Program-made: the position numbers and the translations under genes
Shown here: positions 1-8,882 of the stretch, one piece after another
Numbering within the stretch: the stretch's first letter is position 1
Layout of the letters: the number at the start of each line of letters is the position of its first letter
Assembly: GCA_040388605.1 (NCBI GenBank)
Contig: JAZKBN010000026.1
Span: 1-57,559 of the forward strand
DNA: 57,559 nt
DNA from: JAZKBN01 sp040388605
Lineage (GTDB): Bacteria > Bacteroidota > Bacteroidia > Cytophagales > Flexibacteraceae
Direction: 5' to 3'
Notes under the pieces: generated by a model
What the model saw: the letters and a program-made list of their open reading frames with translations, nothing else
Database searches by the model: none
Told to the model about the DNA's origin: nothing

Positions 1-21
1 AAAAATTATCTTCCAAATAAA

Positions 22-52
22 TAAAAAAAGGCGCTGAATTTCTTCAGCGCCG
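22..52 (-). terminator. Intrinsic terminator of rlmD
   Basis: A perfect 9-bp stem (GGCGCTGAA at 30-38 pairs with TTCAGCGCC at 43-51, 4-nt loop) is flanked on its left by a run of seven A, which is a T run when read on the minus strand. It lies about 54 nt past the rlmD stop codon and is oriented to end that transcript. There is no T run on the plus-strand side, so it looks unidirectional. Confidence 0.85.
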
Positions 53-105
53 GTTCTTAAGCCATAAGCAGCGATTTTTGAAATACAGATTAAAGCTTCG
101 CTAAC

Positions 106-1533
106 CTATTTCCTCTTATTCAGCAGCACTACATTCTCCACATGGTGGGTATGCGGAAACATATCTACAGGTTGCACTTCTGTAACTTCATACATTTCAT
201 CCATAAGGGCAACATCCCGGGCTTGTGTGGCGGGGTTGCAGCTAACATATACAATACGTTCAGCCCCTATGCGCAGCAGCGTATCCACCACATCGGCATG
301 CATGCCGGCACGAGGAGGATCTGTTACTATTACATCCGGCCGACCATGCTCAGCTATAAAGTCATCGTTGAGCACATCTTTCATATCGCCGGCAAAGAAA
401 GCTGTATTGTTTAAATGATTATGCCCTGCATTCAGGCGGGCATCTTCCACAGCTGCCTCAACATATTCCACCCCTATTACTTTTTTGGCTTTACGGGCAA
501 GGAAATTGGCAATGGTGCCTGTTCCGGTATATAGATCATATACCAGCTCATGTCCGTCGAGGCCGGCCATTCTTAAAGCGATGTTATATAATGCATGCGC
601 CTGCGCGCCATTGGTCTGGTAAAAAGATTTAGGACCGACACGAAAAATAAGCCCTTCCATTTCCTCCTCAATAAACTCACGGCCTTTCCAGCAAATTACA
701 TCCAAATCATGGAAAGTTTCATTGCCTTTATTATTTACAACGTAGTTCAGGCTCGTAATTTCCGGGAACTTTTCAGAAAGAAAGTCAAGTATGGCCGGCA
801 TTTCAATTTCATCGAACCGGTATACCTGCAGAATGACCATGATTTGCCCGGTGCCCGCTGTTCTTATAACAAGATTTCGTAAAAGCCCGGTTTGTGCCTG
901 TAAATCATTAAATGCCAATCCCTTGCTCATTGCATAATCGCGAACCGCGAGGCGTATGCTGTTGCTTGGGTCGGGCTGTAAATAGCATTGCTTTATATCA
1001 AGCACTTTATCGAAACGCTTAGGGATATGGAAACCAAGGGCATTTCGATCAAGCTTGCCTTCGGTGCCGGTTTCGTCGGGTGTGAGCCAGCGCTTGTTGC
1101 TGAAGGTATATTCCAGCTTGTTGCGGTAAAAAGTGTCGGATGGGGCAGGTAAAATTGTGTTTATAGGCGGCAGGGTCACTTTACCTATACGTTCAAGTGC
1201 ATCTTTTACCTGCTTATGCTTGAAATGTAATTGGGTTTCATAAGCCAGGTGCTGCCACTTGCAGCCACCGCAGGTTCCGAAATGGGAACAGAATGGCTGA
1301 ACTCGTAAATCACTGTATTTTAAATATCGTTCAGGAATGCCTTCGGCGTAAGATTTTTTATCTGCACTTATCTTTAAATCAATAATATCGCCGGGAACAG
1401 CGCCGTCTATAAAATATACCTTATCTCCTGCCCTGCCCATGGCTTTGCCTTCAGCAGCCATTTCGGTAACTTCTATTCCTTCAATAATATCGCCTGCACC
1501 TTTAGGCCGACCACGGTGATGTCTTTTTTTCAT
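106..1533 (-). CDS. rlmD: 23S rRNA (uracil-C5)-methyltransferase, RlmD/RumA family
   Basis: A 475-aa SAM-dependent methyltransferase that adds a methyl group to C5 of a uridine in 23S rRNA (U1939 in E. coli RlmD). A TRAM-like beta-barrel RNA-binding domain spans about residues 15-70. The four cysteines expected for a 4Fe-4S cluster are C82, C88, C91 (in CGTC-GGC context) and C183. The Rossmann SAM site is YDLYTGTGT, followed by the TDPPRAG motif and the catalytic-Cys motif YVSCNP near the C-terminus. The basic N-terminus (KKRHHRGRPKG) fits RNA binding. Length is slightly above the family norm of about 430-470. ATG start at 1533. The family assignment is firm; the exact target base is inferred from homology, since RlmC/RlmD/TrmA paralogues are hard to tell apart by eye. 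Confidence 0.93.
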   Translation of the reverse strand: MKKRHHRGRPKGAGDIIEGIEVTEMAAEGKAMGRAGDKVYFIDGAVPGDIIDLKISADKKSYAEGIPERYLKYSDLRVQPFCSHFGTCGGCKWQHLAYETQLHFKHKQVKDALERIGKVTLPPINTILPAPSDTFYRNKLEYTFSNKRWLTPDETGTEGKLDRNALGFHIPKRFDKVLDIKQCYLQPDPSNSIRLAVRDYAMSKGLAFNDLQAQTGLLRNLVIRTAGTGQIMVILQVYRFDEIEMPAILDFLSEKFPEITSLNYVVNNKGNETFHDLDVICWKGREFIEEEMEGLIFRVGPKSFYQTNGAQAHALYNIALRMAGLDGHELVYDLYTGTGTIANFLARKAKKVIGVEYVEAAVEDARLNAGHNHLNNTAFFAGDMKDVLNDDFIAEHGRPDVIVTDPPRAGMHADVVDTLLRIGAERIVYVSCNPATQARDVALMDEMYEVTEVQPVDMFPHTHHVENVVLLNKRK

Positions 1534-1614
1534 TTTTAATAAACGGTACTGTAGATAAATTCCGGACTTGAATGATCGGAATTTTATAGCCGGAAAAACC
1601 GGATAAGGTGATTA

Positions 1615-2916
1615 TTAATTAGGACGGGCTTCCGGAAAAGCAGTAGCAGGAAGCGCAGGAAGCACCTTGCTGCTCACTTCACCAAAGCCAATTCGCTGAC
1701 CCAGCCGATTCGCATAGGCGCGAATGATAACAGTATCATGATCCTGTATGAAGCTGCGGGTGGTTCCGTCAGGCATTTTAATAGGTTTGGTGCCCCGCCA
1801 GCTGAGCTCAAGCATGCTGCCGAAGCTGCCGGGTTCAGGGCCGGAAATGGTGCCGCCTGCGCAAAGATCGCCGATACGCATGTTGCAACCGTTTACAGTA
1901 TGGTGCGCCAACTGTTGCGCAGGGCTCCAATACAGGTGTTTCATATTGCTGTGACTTACCTTAACCTCAGGACCATTTTCCGGCTGAATGAAAACTTCCA
2001 GCTCCACTTCGTAATTGCACGGGCCTTGGGTTTCAAGATAAGGCAGCACTTCGGGTTCTTTTTTGTCGGCAAAAACGCGGTAAGGCTCCAGTGCCTCGCA
2101 GGTAACCACCCAGGGAGAAATGGTTGAAGCAAAATTTTTGGCAAGGAAAGGGCCTAAGGGAACATATTCCCAACTTTGGATATCCCGGGCCGACCAATCA
2201 TTAAAGAGCACATAACCGAAAATGTAATCTTCGGCCTCATTGGCACCTATCGGGTTGCCCTGGCCATTTTCCCTGCCGATGATGAAGGCTGTTTCAAGCT
2301 CAAAATCGAGCATGCGTGTAGGAGAAAAGGAAGGTTTCTCCTTATCGGCCGGTTTAACCTGGCCCCAGGGGCGGCGAACCGGGGTGCCGGATATATTTAT
2401 GGAAGATGCACGCCCATGATAAGCAACAGGGAGATGCAACCAATTAGGCAGCAAGGCATTATCAGGGTCGCGGAACATGCTGCCTACATTAAAGGCATGT
2501 TGGCGGCTGCTGTAAAAATCAGAATAATCGCCTATTGAAACCGGGAGGTACATGGTTGCGCTCAGCCTGTCGGTGAATGCGCTTTCTGAGAGCCCGGCGT
2601 GGTGCATTTCATTGTTTCCGGCACTTAAAAGTTCTGTTATACGGTTGCGGAATACCTTATGATATGCCTTGCCAAGGGCAATAAAGCTGTTTAAAGTACT
2701 GCTTTCGAAAACAGAAATATGCGGTTCACCGGGACCGGAAAACAGGCCTGCTAAGGACAAAACCCGCAGATCAAGTATTTTATTACCAATTGCGATGCCC
2801 GTACGCGGATGCCCGCCCGGTTCGCTGAAAATGCCGAAAGGTAAATTCTGTATGGGGAAATCGGAATTTTGGGGAACAGGTACCCAGGATTTAACTGAAT
2901 CCGTTTGGTAGGTCAT
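1615..2916 (-). CDS. fahA: Fumarylacetoacetase
   Basis: A 433-aa cytosolic hydrolase that splits fumarylacetoacetate into fumarate and acetoacetate, the last step of tyrosine/phenylalanine catabolism through homogentisate. The N-terminal SH3-like domain covers about residues 15-120. The FAH catalytic domain follows, with the signature DYSDFYSSRQHA (catalytic Asp and His), LDFELETAFIIG (two metal-binding Glu) and LFNDWSARDIQ (metal-binding Asp). Length matches family members (about 420-435 aa). ATG start at 2916. The pathway gene hpd is present at the far end of this window (55631-56773). Homogentisate 1,2-dioxygenase is not in the window, so the pathway genes are scattered here. Confidence 0.95.
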   Translation of the reverse strand: MTYQTDSVKSWVPVPQNSDFPIQNLPFGIFSEPGGHPRTGIAIGNKILDLRVLSLAGLFSGPGEPHISVFESSTLNSFIALGKAYHKVFRNRITELLSAGNNEMHHAGLSESAFTDRLSATMYLPVSIGDYSDFYSSRQHAFNVGSMFRDPDNALLPNWLHLPVAYHGRASSINISGTPVRRPWGQVKPADKEKPSFSPTRMLDFELETAFIIGRENGQGNPIGANEAEDYIFGYVLFNDWSARDIQSWEYVPLGPFLAKNFASTISPWVVTCEALEPYRVFADKKEPEVLPYLETQGPCNYEVELEVFIQPENGPEVKVSHSNMKHLYWSPAQQLAHHTVNGCNMRIGDLCAGGTISGPEPGSFGSMLELSWRGTKPIKMPDGTTRSFIQDHDTVIIRAYANRLGQRIGFGEVSSKVLPALPATAFPEARPN

Positions 2917-3267
2917 GGTTGTATTAATACGGCGTTGCCTGCAATATTATGAATAAATAAGCAAGGGGGCCAAAAAGTGGATTTAAAAAGGTATTAACCC
3001 AAAATATCGTGAATTCGGCATGTAGTTCGAATAAAGCCCTGTTATAGCCGATCTGAGAAACCAAATACCCCAAATGCTTATCACTAAGCATGTATCACTC
3101 AAAATAGCCCGGGCTTTATTATACCTAATACCCGGAATAGCTGTCAAGGGTTTAGCCTCCGGGGCATTTTGCCGCAAATATGGCATCAAAAACCCATGCC
3201 TAATTATTTTAAAGCATTTTCGAACATTCAGTTACAGCCGTTATATGAAATTAACAGTAAAACTGTC
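2917..3267. other. 351-bp intergenic stretch with nested inverted repeats
   Basis: I see no convincing gene between panB and fahA. The stretch contains a 10-bp perfect inverted repeat (AATAAAGCCC at 3030-3039 and GGGCTTTATT at 3111-3120). Inside it is a 7-bp hairpin (ATGCTTA at 3074-3080, TAAGCAT at 3085-3091, 4-nt loop). The nesting could fold as a long stem with an apical hairpin in an RNA from either strand. No T run follows either arm, so it is not an obvious terminator. A weak hairpin (ACAGT/ACTGT) sits at 3253-3265 next to the panB stop codon. Confidence 0.45.
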
Positions 3268-4086
3268 TCAATAAGCTTCTTTTTCATTCGGGAAATCGCG
3301 CTCTTTTACATCCTGGATGTAATGCGAAACGGCCTTGCTCATAATACTGAACAAATCAGCATACTTGCGGAGAAATCGGGGATGGAATTCGTTTGTAATG
3401 CCAAATAAGTCATGTGAAACCAATACCTGGCCGTCAGTATAAGGGCCGGCACCGATTCCGATAACCGGGATGGTAAGCTTCTCGCTAACTTTTTTTGCCA
3501 AAGAGGAAGGAATTTTCTCAAGCACAAGGGCAAAGCAGCCGCATTCCTGAAGAAGCAAAGCATCGTCTATTAACTTTTGAGCTTCAGCATCTTCCTTGGC
3601 GCGCACAGTATATGTACCGAATTTATAAATACTTTGAGGAGTAAGGCCAAGATGGCCCATAACGGGTACGCCGGCACTTAATATCCTTATAACCGATTCC
3701 TTAATTTCTGCACCGCCTTCAAGCTTTACCGCATGCCCGCCGGATTCTTTCATTATCCGAATAGCGCTCCGAAGCGCTTCAGAGCTGTTCCCCTGGTATG
3801 AACCAAAAGGCATATCTACCACCACCAGGGATCGCTTTGCGGCCCTTACCACGCTGCCGGCATGGTAAATCATTTGGTCGAGCGTAATAGGGAGGGTTGT
3901 TTCATGGCCGGCCATAACATTGCCGGCACTGTCGCCTACAAGAATAATATCAATACCTGCACCGTCTATAATACGGGCCATACTGAAATCATAGGCAGTA
4001 AGCATGGCAATTTTTTCACCACGAAGTTTCATTTCCTGCAATACCTGGGTGGTAATGCGGCGAATTTCTGATTTATGAACGGACAT
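3268..4086 (-). CDS. panB: 3-methyl-2-oxobutanoate hydroxymethyltransferase
   Basis: A 272-aa TIM-barrel enzyme that transfers a hydroxymethyl group from 5,10-methylene-THF to 2-oxoisovalerate, making ketopantoate for pantothenate and CoA. Family motifs are visible in order: MLTAYDFSMA near residue 30, the metal-site VGDSAGNV, DMPFGSYQGN, and GHAVKLEGG; then GVPVMGHLGLTPQS and PVIGIGAGPYTDGQVLV. Length is typical (about 265-275). ATG start at 4086. A -7 promoter element lies at 4168-4175, giving a leader of roughly 75 nt. It stands alone here; panC, panD and panE are not adjacent. Confidence 0.95.
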   Translation of the reverse strand: MSVHKSEIRRITTQVLQEMKLRGEKIAMLTAYDFSMARIIDGAGIDIILVGDSAGNVMAGHETTLPITLDQMIYHAGSVVRAAKRSLVVVDMPFGSYQGNSSEALRSAIRIMKESGGHAVKLEGGAEIKESVIRILSAGVPVMGHLGLTPQSIYKFGTYTVRAKEDAEAQKLIDDALLLQECGCFALVLEKIPSSLAKKVSEKLTIPVIGIGAGPYTDGQVLVSHDLFGITNEFHPRFLRKYADLFSIMSKAVSHYIQDVKERDFPNEKEAY

Positions 4087-4167
4087 GAATTAAATTTATG
4101 CTGTTGCTGTTTGGGACGGAAAGCTACATAATTATCTTAATAAATGCCCCCCCTTATCATACATGAG

Positions 4168-4175
4168 CAAATGTA
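4168..4175 (-). promoter_or_regulatory. -7 promoter element (TACATTTG) for panB
   Basis: Read on the minus strand this is TACATTTG, a full match to the Bacteroidota -7 consensus TAnnTTTG. It sits just past the stop codon of the upstream arginase-fold gene and about 82 nt before the panB ATG. I see no clear -33 TTG at ideal spacing. Confidence 0.55.
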
Positions 4176-4178
4176 GTA

Positions 4179-5312
4179 TCAGTTTCGTGCGATTGCATTC
4201 ACAAAACGATCAGGCAGGTCGCCCTCTTTTACCATCAGGTAATCACGATAGCTGCATGGGAGCATGCGTGAATTAGGGCCGCCATCAAGCTGAATATACC
4301 ATTGGCCGCTCAGGGTATTGTGAAGAAAGACCATTATGTCGGGCCCGCCGCTTATTGGTAAGGAATAAATCTCGGTATCGGGTGAAACAGGATCGGGTTC
4401 AGGCATGCGCTCGGAAAAGCCTTCACAGAAATACCATATCATTGTTGCTGCCACAAAAGCCGTTTGGCCGGCAATATCGGCTGAAGGCGAGTACCCATAC
4501 AGGCCGAAAGAACTCATTTTATGGCCAAGGCCTGCATAGCGACATAAAAGGCAGGCTTCCTCTCCCAGCAGCCCGAATGCCTTGCTTTGCAGGCTGCCGG
4601 GAACATCCTGGCGTTTAAGCGCAGCAAGGTCAACACTTAGCAGATCGGCATCGCGCAGCCACGGCTCGGCTTCGGCCATATTGCCGCGCAGCTCACCAAG
4701 GCGCATGGTGTTAAAATATTGCCTGTCCATCCAATCTATATACTCACGATCTATAAGATAGCTCTGATAGCCCAGCAGGGTAAATGCAGAAAGTTTACGT
4801 CCGGCATTGCCAAAAATTTCTGCCATAAAATTTCGGCTGTGCAGGCTTATGGAATTATCTTCCATATCTGCGACTGAATCTATAATTGCCGGGTGAACGC
4901 GGTAATCACGGTCGAAACCTGCAATTTGTCCAAGGGTAAAATCATGGGTCCCGCCAATAATTACAGGAATAGTGTTCGCTGTTTTTAAAGCAGAGCAAAC
5001 CTCTGAAAGACGCAAATGGGATTCCTCAAGATTAATACCCGGCCTTAAATTCCCTAAATCTGCCACTTTCAGCCTCGGGTTAACCCTTTTCAGTGAATAC
5101 AAAGCAACCCTGACAGCATCTGCTGCACCGGTTTCGCCGGAACCTTCGTAAGAGCCACGGGAATCGTTAATTCCAATTATGGCAATATCAGCTTCAGGCC
5201 ACAGCGGAAATGTTTCTGAATGTACATCGCTGTTTTGCAGGAAGCTGTTGGGGTGGTTTTCCAACTCGGCCAGGGCTTCAGGCACAGGGTCGAAGAAAAT
5301 TCTGATATTCAT
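4179..5312 (-). CDS. Arginase/formimidoylglutamase-fold protein with incomplete metal site
   Basis: A 377-aa ureohydrolase-fold protein. The three family motifs are recognisable but altered. Residues 120-124 read GGTHD where active enzymes have GGDHS, so the His ligand is kept. Residues 145-149 read DSVAD where active enzymes have DAHxD, so the central His is Val147. Residues 226-230 read SVDLA where active enzymes have SxDxD, so the second Asp is Ala230. Thus two of the six manganese ligands are gone. Bacteroidota proteins of this size are commonly annotated as formimidoylglutamase, but with this site ordinary binuclear-Mn hydrolysis is doubtful. It has its own -7 element and a strong leader hairpin, so it is expressed as a separate unit. 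Role unknown; a structural or regulatory pseudoenzyme is an inference. Confidence 0.8.
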   Translation of the reverse strand: MNIRIFFDPVPEALAELENHPNSFLQNSDVHSETFPLWPEADIAIIGINDSRGSYEGSGETGAADAVRVALYSLKRVNPRLKVADLGNLRPGINLEESHLRLSEVCSALKTANTIPVIIGGTHDFTLGQIAGFDRDYRVHPAIIDSVADMEDNSISLHSRNFMAEIFGNAGRKLSAFTLLGYQSYLIDREYIDWMDRQYFNTMRLGELRGNMAEAEPWLRDADLLSVDLAALKRQDVPGSLQSKAFGLLGEEACLLCRYAGLGHKMSSFGLYGYSPSADIAGQTAFVAATMIWYFCEGFSERMPEPDPVSPDTEIYSLPISGGPDIMVFLHNTLSGQWYIQLDGGPNSRMLPCSYRDYLMVKEGDLPDRFVNAIARN

Positions 5313-5320
5313 ACAATATT

Positions 5321-5349
5321 ACCGGGCTTATTAGCCCGGTACAAAAGTA
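5321..5349 (-). promoter_or_regulatory. -7 element (TACTTTTG) and leader hairpin of the arginase-fold gene
   Basis: On the minus strand TACTTTTG (5349-5342) matches TAnnTTTG. Directly downstream is a strong hairpin, ACCGGGCT / AGCCCGGT (5321-5328 and 5333-5340), with a 4-nt loop. It ends 8 nt before the ATG at 5312. The stem would form at the very 5' end of the mRNA and could stabilise it or tune translation. Confidence 0.55.
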
Positions 5350-5607
5350 GTTCAGATTTGCCTGATTTATTTCCTGATTATTTCCGCAAATATTTTTTGA
5401 TCAATGTTTACCTCAGGTAAAGCAATGTTGTAGTACTCATGTTAATTGCCTTGAAACACAGGCTGATTTCGGTATCTGCAGGGGATATAATAAGCCTGCT
5501 TCCCTAAGGTTAATTGTCCCCTTCTTTTGCCGACAGCAAAAATACGCAGACCATCCGGGTCAAAAAGAATCCGTAATACTTTTTCAACTTGTGGATTATT
5601 TAGAGAG

Positions 5608-5640
5608 TCGCGGCAGCCTATACACTGCCGCGATTTTTTT
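5608..5640 (+). terminator. Orphan plus-strand intrinsic terminator
   Basis: A perfect 9-bp GC-rich stem (TCGCGGCAG at 5608-5616, CTGCCGCGA at 5625-5633, 8-nt loop) is followed at once by seven T on the plus strand. The neighbouring genes are both on the minus strand, so the transcript it ends is unknown. Its left arm and loop (5611-5622) are also perfectly complementary to 5671-5682, allowing a competing 12-bp pairing. Confidence 0.7.
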
Positions 5641-5689
5641 ATTTTGGCTGCCTCAACACTATGTACAAAATATAGGCTGCCGCTCAAGA

Positions 5690-8116
5690 TTAACTTCCGA
5701 AATTCATGATTACCCGCAGGTTATAGAACCTGGTGCTGAGGGTGTTGGGTATAGCGAAAGAGTTGTTTGAAAAATCTTTAATCCAGGTATAGCTGATGGT
5801 ATTTGAAACGCCCATGATGTTCAGAATTTCGAGGCCTATCCATACCGAATCGAAATAGCGGCCCATTCGGGTGGTTTTATCGGCCATGGTGAGTACCTTA
5901 CTGAAACCTATATCAACACGGCGGTAAGCAGGGCCGGTAATGGCCGCACGGTTGGTTAAATCTCTTGGCGGGCCAAATGGCAAGCCGGTTCCGAAAGCTG
6001 TATTCAGGTAAACCCTTGCACTTGGGTTATTGGGCAGGTGATCCTGGAAGAAAATATTAAATGTGAGCAATTGGTCGGTTGGGCGACGTACATAGCCAAC
6101 AGTATCAAAACCCAAATCTTCGCGGGCGCGCAAAAAGCCCAGGCTGAACCAACTTTCCGCACCACGAACAAACTCGCCGCTTACCCTGAAATCGGCGCCG
6201 GTTGTATAAGCTACAGTATTATTATTGGCATAGTAGCGCAGTCGAACATTATCGACATCGTAGGCCACTACGTGCCACATGTTTTTAAAATAGGCTTCGG
6301 CTGTAAATTTAAAATCGCGGTTCCACATTTTGAACTTAATATCTGAACCGGCAATAAAGTGCACACTGGTTTGTGCCTTCAGGTTTTTATTCAGGTACCC
6401 GGTGCTGTCGCGCATTTCGCGGTAAAGCGGCGGCTGTTGATAGTAACCGGTTGCAAACCTGAAGAGCACATCCTTTTCCCATTTAGGATGTATGCTGAAC
6501 TGTAACCTTGGGCTGACCAGCATTTGCTTATTCAGGCTGCCGTAATTTGCCCTTACACCATAGGTTAAGGTGCTGCGCTCGCTTAAATCCCATTTATGCT
6601 GTACATAGGCACTGAACCTGTGAACCAAGGTTGTGTTCACATGCTGCATAAATTCAGTTATATGGGTATAGTCTACCGAATCGATAAAGGAGTAATTATA
6701 TAAATCGTCGCGAATACGTTCCTGGGTATAACCGGCACCGTATTCAATATGATGTTTTTCCGACGGCTTATAATAGTTGCGGCTTAAGAGGTTTACAATA
6801 AGGGCATCCAAATCGTTACGACCGTAAGTGTACATAGTACCTACACCACGGCTGAAGGTGCATTGATTATAGTCGCTTTTGGTGCGGTCTGTCTGCACAT
6901 CGCAAATATTATAACCGCCTTCAACATCAATGCTTTCGCGTTCCTTAGTGGTTACGCCTGATAATATTAAGTCTGAACGAAGCTTGCGGCTGAATACTTT
7001 ACTCAGCTTGAAACCTGCCTGCCAGGTATCATAATTCATTATTTCCTGCCCGTCAAATGCTATAAAAATGCGGAACTTCTTTTGAATGGTTCCGAAATCT
7101 GACTCACGGCTGGCAGGTTTTACCTGGTAACGGTTACCTGCATAGCTGAACAGGGTGGTCAGCGTGGTTTTCTTTTCAGATGCGCTGTCGCTGCGGGGGG
7201 TGAGATCAAAAGTAATGTTGGCTTGGGCATCCACAAAGCGAGGCTTGTATTCACCTGTAACTTCAAGGCCCTTGGTCAGAAAAGATTTATCGAAGAGGTA
7301 TTGAGCCGACTTTCGGCGAACCCCAGCTACAAAGCTGATGCGTTTGTTTTTGGTTATGCCTTCAATATGTCCGCCTTGTGAAAGTATGCCAAGCGTGGCA
7401 GAAGCATCCCATTTTGTAGGCTGCTTATACTCCACGTTCAAAACCGAGCTTAACTTGTCACCAAAACGTGGCTGCCAGCCGCCCGTGCTGAACTCAACAC
7501 TTTTCACCAAATCAGGATTTACAAAACTTAATCCCTCCTGTTGCCCGCTACGAACCAAAAACGGCCGGTAAATTTCCATATCGTTCACATAAACCAGGTT
7601 CTCATCGAAATTGCCACCACGAACGGCGTATTGTGAACTGAGCTCATTATTACTGACCACACCGGGCAGGGACGCGAGCATCCGGTTAAAATCTCCGAAT
7701 GTGGAAGGCATCAGTTTGGCATTGCGGGCGTTTAAAGTGATCATGCTCACCTGGTCTCGCTTGTCGGTTTGGCTTACTATCTCGGTTTCGGCGGCGGTGT
7801 TTACCTCTGTTTCAAGTACAACTTTAAGTGTAATGGTTTCGCCGGCCTTTGGGCTTACAGCAAGTGTTTTTGAACGGAAGCCTAAACGCTTGTAAACCAA
7901 GTTATAAGAACCGGCAGATAGTTTAAGCCTATAATCGCCGTTCACTGTAGCTGTTGTGCCTTTAGAAGTACCTTCAATGGTAATTGTTGCGTATTCAACC
8001 GGTTCGCCTGCACTGCCTTTAACAGTTCCCGTAACGGTAGCCTGTTGCGCACTTGCCGAAAGGGTAAAAAGGAAAAAGAAAGCGGCAACAGCCCGGGTCA
8101 GGTATTTTAAACGCAA
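5690..8116 (-). CDS. TonB-dependent outer-membrane receptor with carboxypeptidase-like N-domain
   Basis: An 808-aa outer-membrane transporter. A signal peptide covers about residues 1-24 (hydrophobic AVAAFFFLFTLSASAQ). A CarboxypepD_reg-like beta-sandwich spans about 25-110 (TVTGTVKGSAGEPVEYATITI). A plug domain spans about 120-235 with the YAVRGGNFDENLVYVNDMEIY block, and a long beta-barrel ends in the aromatic-rich strand RFYNLRVIMNFGS. The start is TTG (8116); no in-frame ATG is available upstream and the signal peptide begins directly after it. No SusD partner is adjacent, so it is not an obvious polysaccharide utilisation locus. The substrate cannot be told from sequence. Confidence 0.9.
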   Translation of the reverse strand: MRLKYLTRAVAAFFFLFTLSASAQQATVTGTVKGSAGEPVEYATITIEGTSKGTTATVNGDYRLKLSAGSYNLVYKRLGFRSKTLAVSPKAGETITLKVVLETEVNTAAETEIVSQTDKRDQVSMITLNARNAKLMPSTFGDFNRMLASLPGVVSNNELSSQYAVRGGNFDENLVYVNDMEIYRPFLVRSGQQEGLSFVNPDLVKSVEFSTGGWQPRFGDKLSSVLNVEYKQPTKWDASATLGILSQGGHIEGITKNKRISFVAGVRRKSAQYLFDKSFLTKGLEVTGEYKPRFVDAQANITFDLTPRSDSASEKKTTLTTLFSYAGNRYQVKPASRESDFGTIQKKFRIFIAFDGQEIMNYDTWQAGFKLSKVFSRKLRSDLILSGVTTKERESIDVEGGYNICDVQTDRTKSDYNQCTFSRGVGTMYTYGRNDLDALIVNLLSRNYYKPSEKHHIEYGAGYTQERIRDDLYNYSFIDSVDYTHITEFMQHVNTTLVHRFSAYVQHKWDLSERSTLTYGVRANYGSLNKQMLVSPRLQFSIHPKWEKDVLFRFATGYYQQPPLYREMRDSTGYLNKNLKAQTSVHFIAGSDIKFKMWNRDFKFTAEAYFKNMWHVVAYDVDNVRLRYYANNNTVAYTTGADFRVSGEFVRGAESWFSLGFLRAREDLGFDTVGYVRRPTDQLLTFNIFFQDHLPNNPSARVYLNTAFGTGLPFGPPRDLTNRAAITGPAYRRVDIGFSKVLTMADKTTRMGRYFDSVWIGLEILNIMGVSNTISYTWIKDFSNNSFAIPNTLSTRFYNLRVIMNFGS

Positions 8117-8210
8117 TGTATACAGGGAATTGATGCTGCTGAAAGGGATGGTATTCGGTAAGATATTACCGAAACGAAGGCGAAATGTTAATATTTTAAA
8201 GGCTGATTTA

Positions 8211-8876
8211 TTAATACAGCTTAATATTGTTTTTGAGGCTGCTTATTACAACTTCAGGGTCTTTTGCAGAAAATACGAAATTGCCGGCAACAAGCACATC
8301 GGCGCCGGCGTCGGTACAAAGCCCGGCATTGGCGGCGCTTATTCCGCCGTCTATTTCAATAAGGGCATTTGAGCCGGATTCGCTGATAAGCCTGCGCGTT
8401 TTTACTATTTTAGCTATAGTACCCGGTATAAATGCCTGTCCGCCGAAGCCGGGGTTAACCGACATAAGCAATACAATATCTACCATATTAATAATATCTT
8501 CTAATACTGAAACCGGCGTATGCGGGTTAAGTGCAACCCCGGCTTTGCAACCAAGATCACGAATTTCCTGCAGGGCACGGTGCAAATTCGTGGTGGCTTC
8601 GGCATGAATGGTAATGTGGTGCGCGCCGGCTTTCTGAAAACGTGCAGTGTACCTTTCAGGCTTATCTACCATCAGGTGCACATCAAGCGGCTTTGTTGCG
8701 TGCTTTGCAACCACTTCAAGAACCGGGAAGCCAAAAGAAATATTGGGTACAAAGAGCCCGTCCATAACGTCTATATGAATCCAATCTGCCTGGCTGCGGT
8801 TAAGCATCAGGGTTTCAGATTGCAGGTTGCCAAAATCGGCAGCCAGTACAGAAGGCGCTATAAGGGTAGTTTTCAT
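8211..8876 (-). CDS. rpe: Ribulose-phosphate 3-epimerase
   Basis: A TIM-barrel enzyme of the pentose phosphate pathway that interconverts D-ribulose 5-phosphate and D-xylulose 5-phosphate. Visible motifs: IAPSVLAADF at the N-terminus, WIHIDVMDGLFVPN (metal and catalytic Asp), PLDVHLMV, VLLMSVNPGFGGQAF, and EIDGGISAANA. I prefer the ATG at 8876 (221 aa) over 8885, because the minus-strand -7 element TATCTTTG (8890-8883) overlaps the upstream codons. The transcript would then start at or very near the ATG, so the mRNA may be leaderless or nearly so. Length is normal (about 215-225). Confidence 0.94.
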   Translation of the reverse strand: MKTTLIAPSVLAADFGNLQSETLMLNRSQADWIHIDVMDGLFVPNISFGFPVLEVVAKHATKPLDVHLMVDKPERYTARFQKAGAHHITIHAEATTNLHRALQEIRDLGCKAGVALNPHTPVSVLEDIINMVDIVLLMSVNPGFGGQAFIPGTIAKIVKTRRLISESGSNALIEIDGGISAANAGLCTDAGADVLVAGNFVFSAKDPEVVISSLKNNIKLY

Positions 8877-8882
8877 TGCCGC

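Larger units (their letters stand above)
5313..5689. other. 377-bp intergenic stretch with orphan plus-strand terminator
   Basis: This lies between two minus-strand genes. On the left it holds the leader hairpin and -7 element of the arginase-fold gene. On the right it holds a strong plus-strand terminator (5608-5640) with no recognised plus-strand gene in front of it. A short open frame on the minus strand (5442-5687, 81 codons) shows no family features that I recognise. The stretch could encode a small plus-strand RNA. Confidence 0.4.

Noticed and set aside
5442..5687. 81-codon minus-strand open frame between the receptor and arginase-fold genes
   Set aside because: No family features, it lies across the terminator/inverted-repeat region, and I see no -7 element for it. 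A small protein is possible but not supported.
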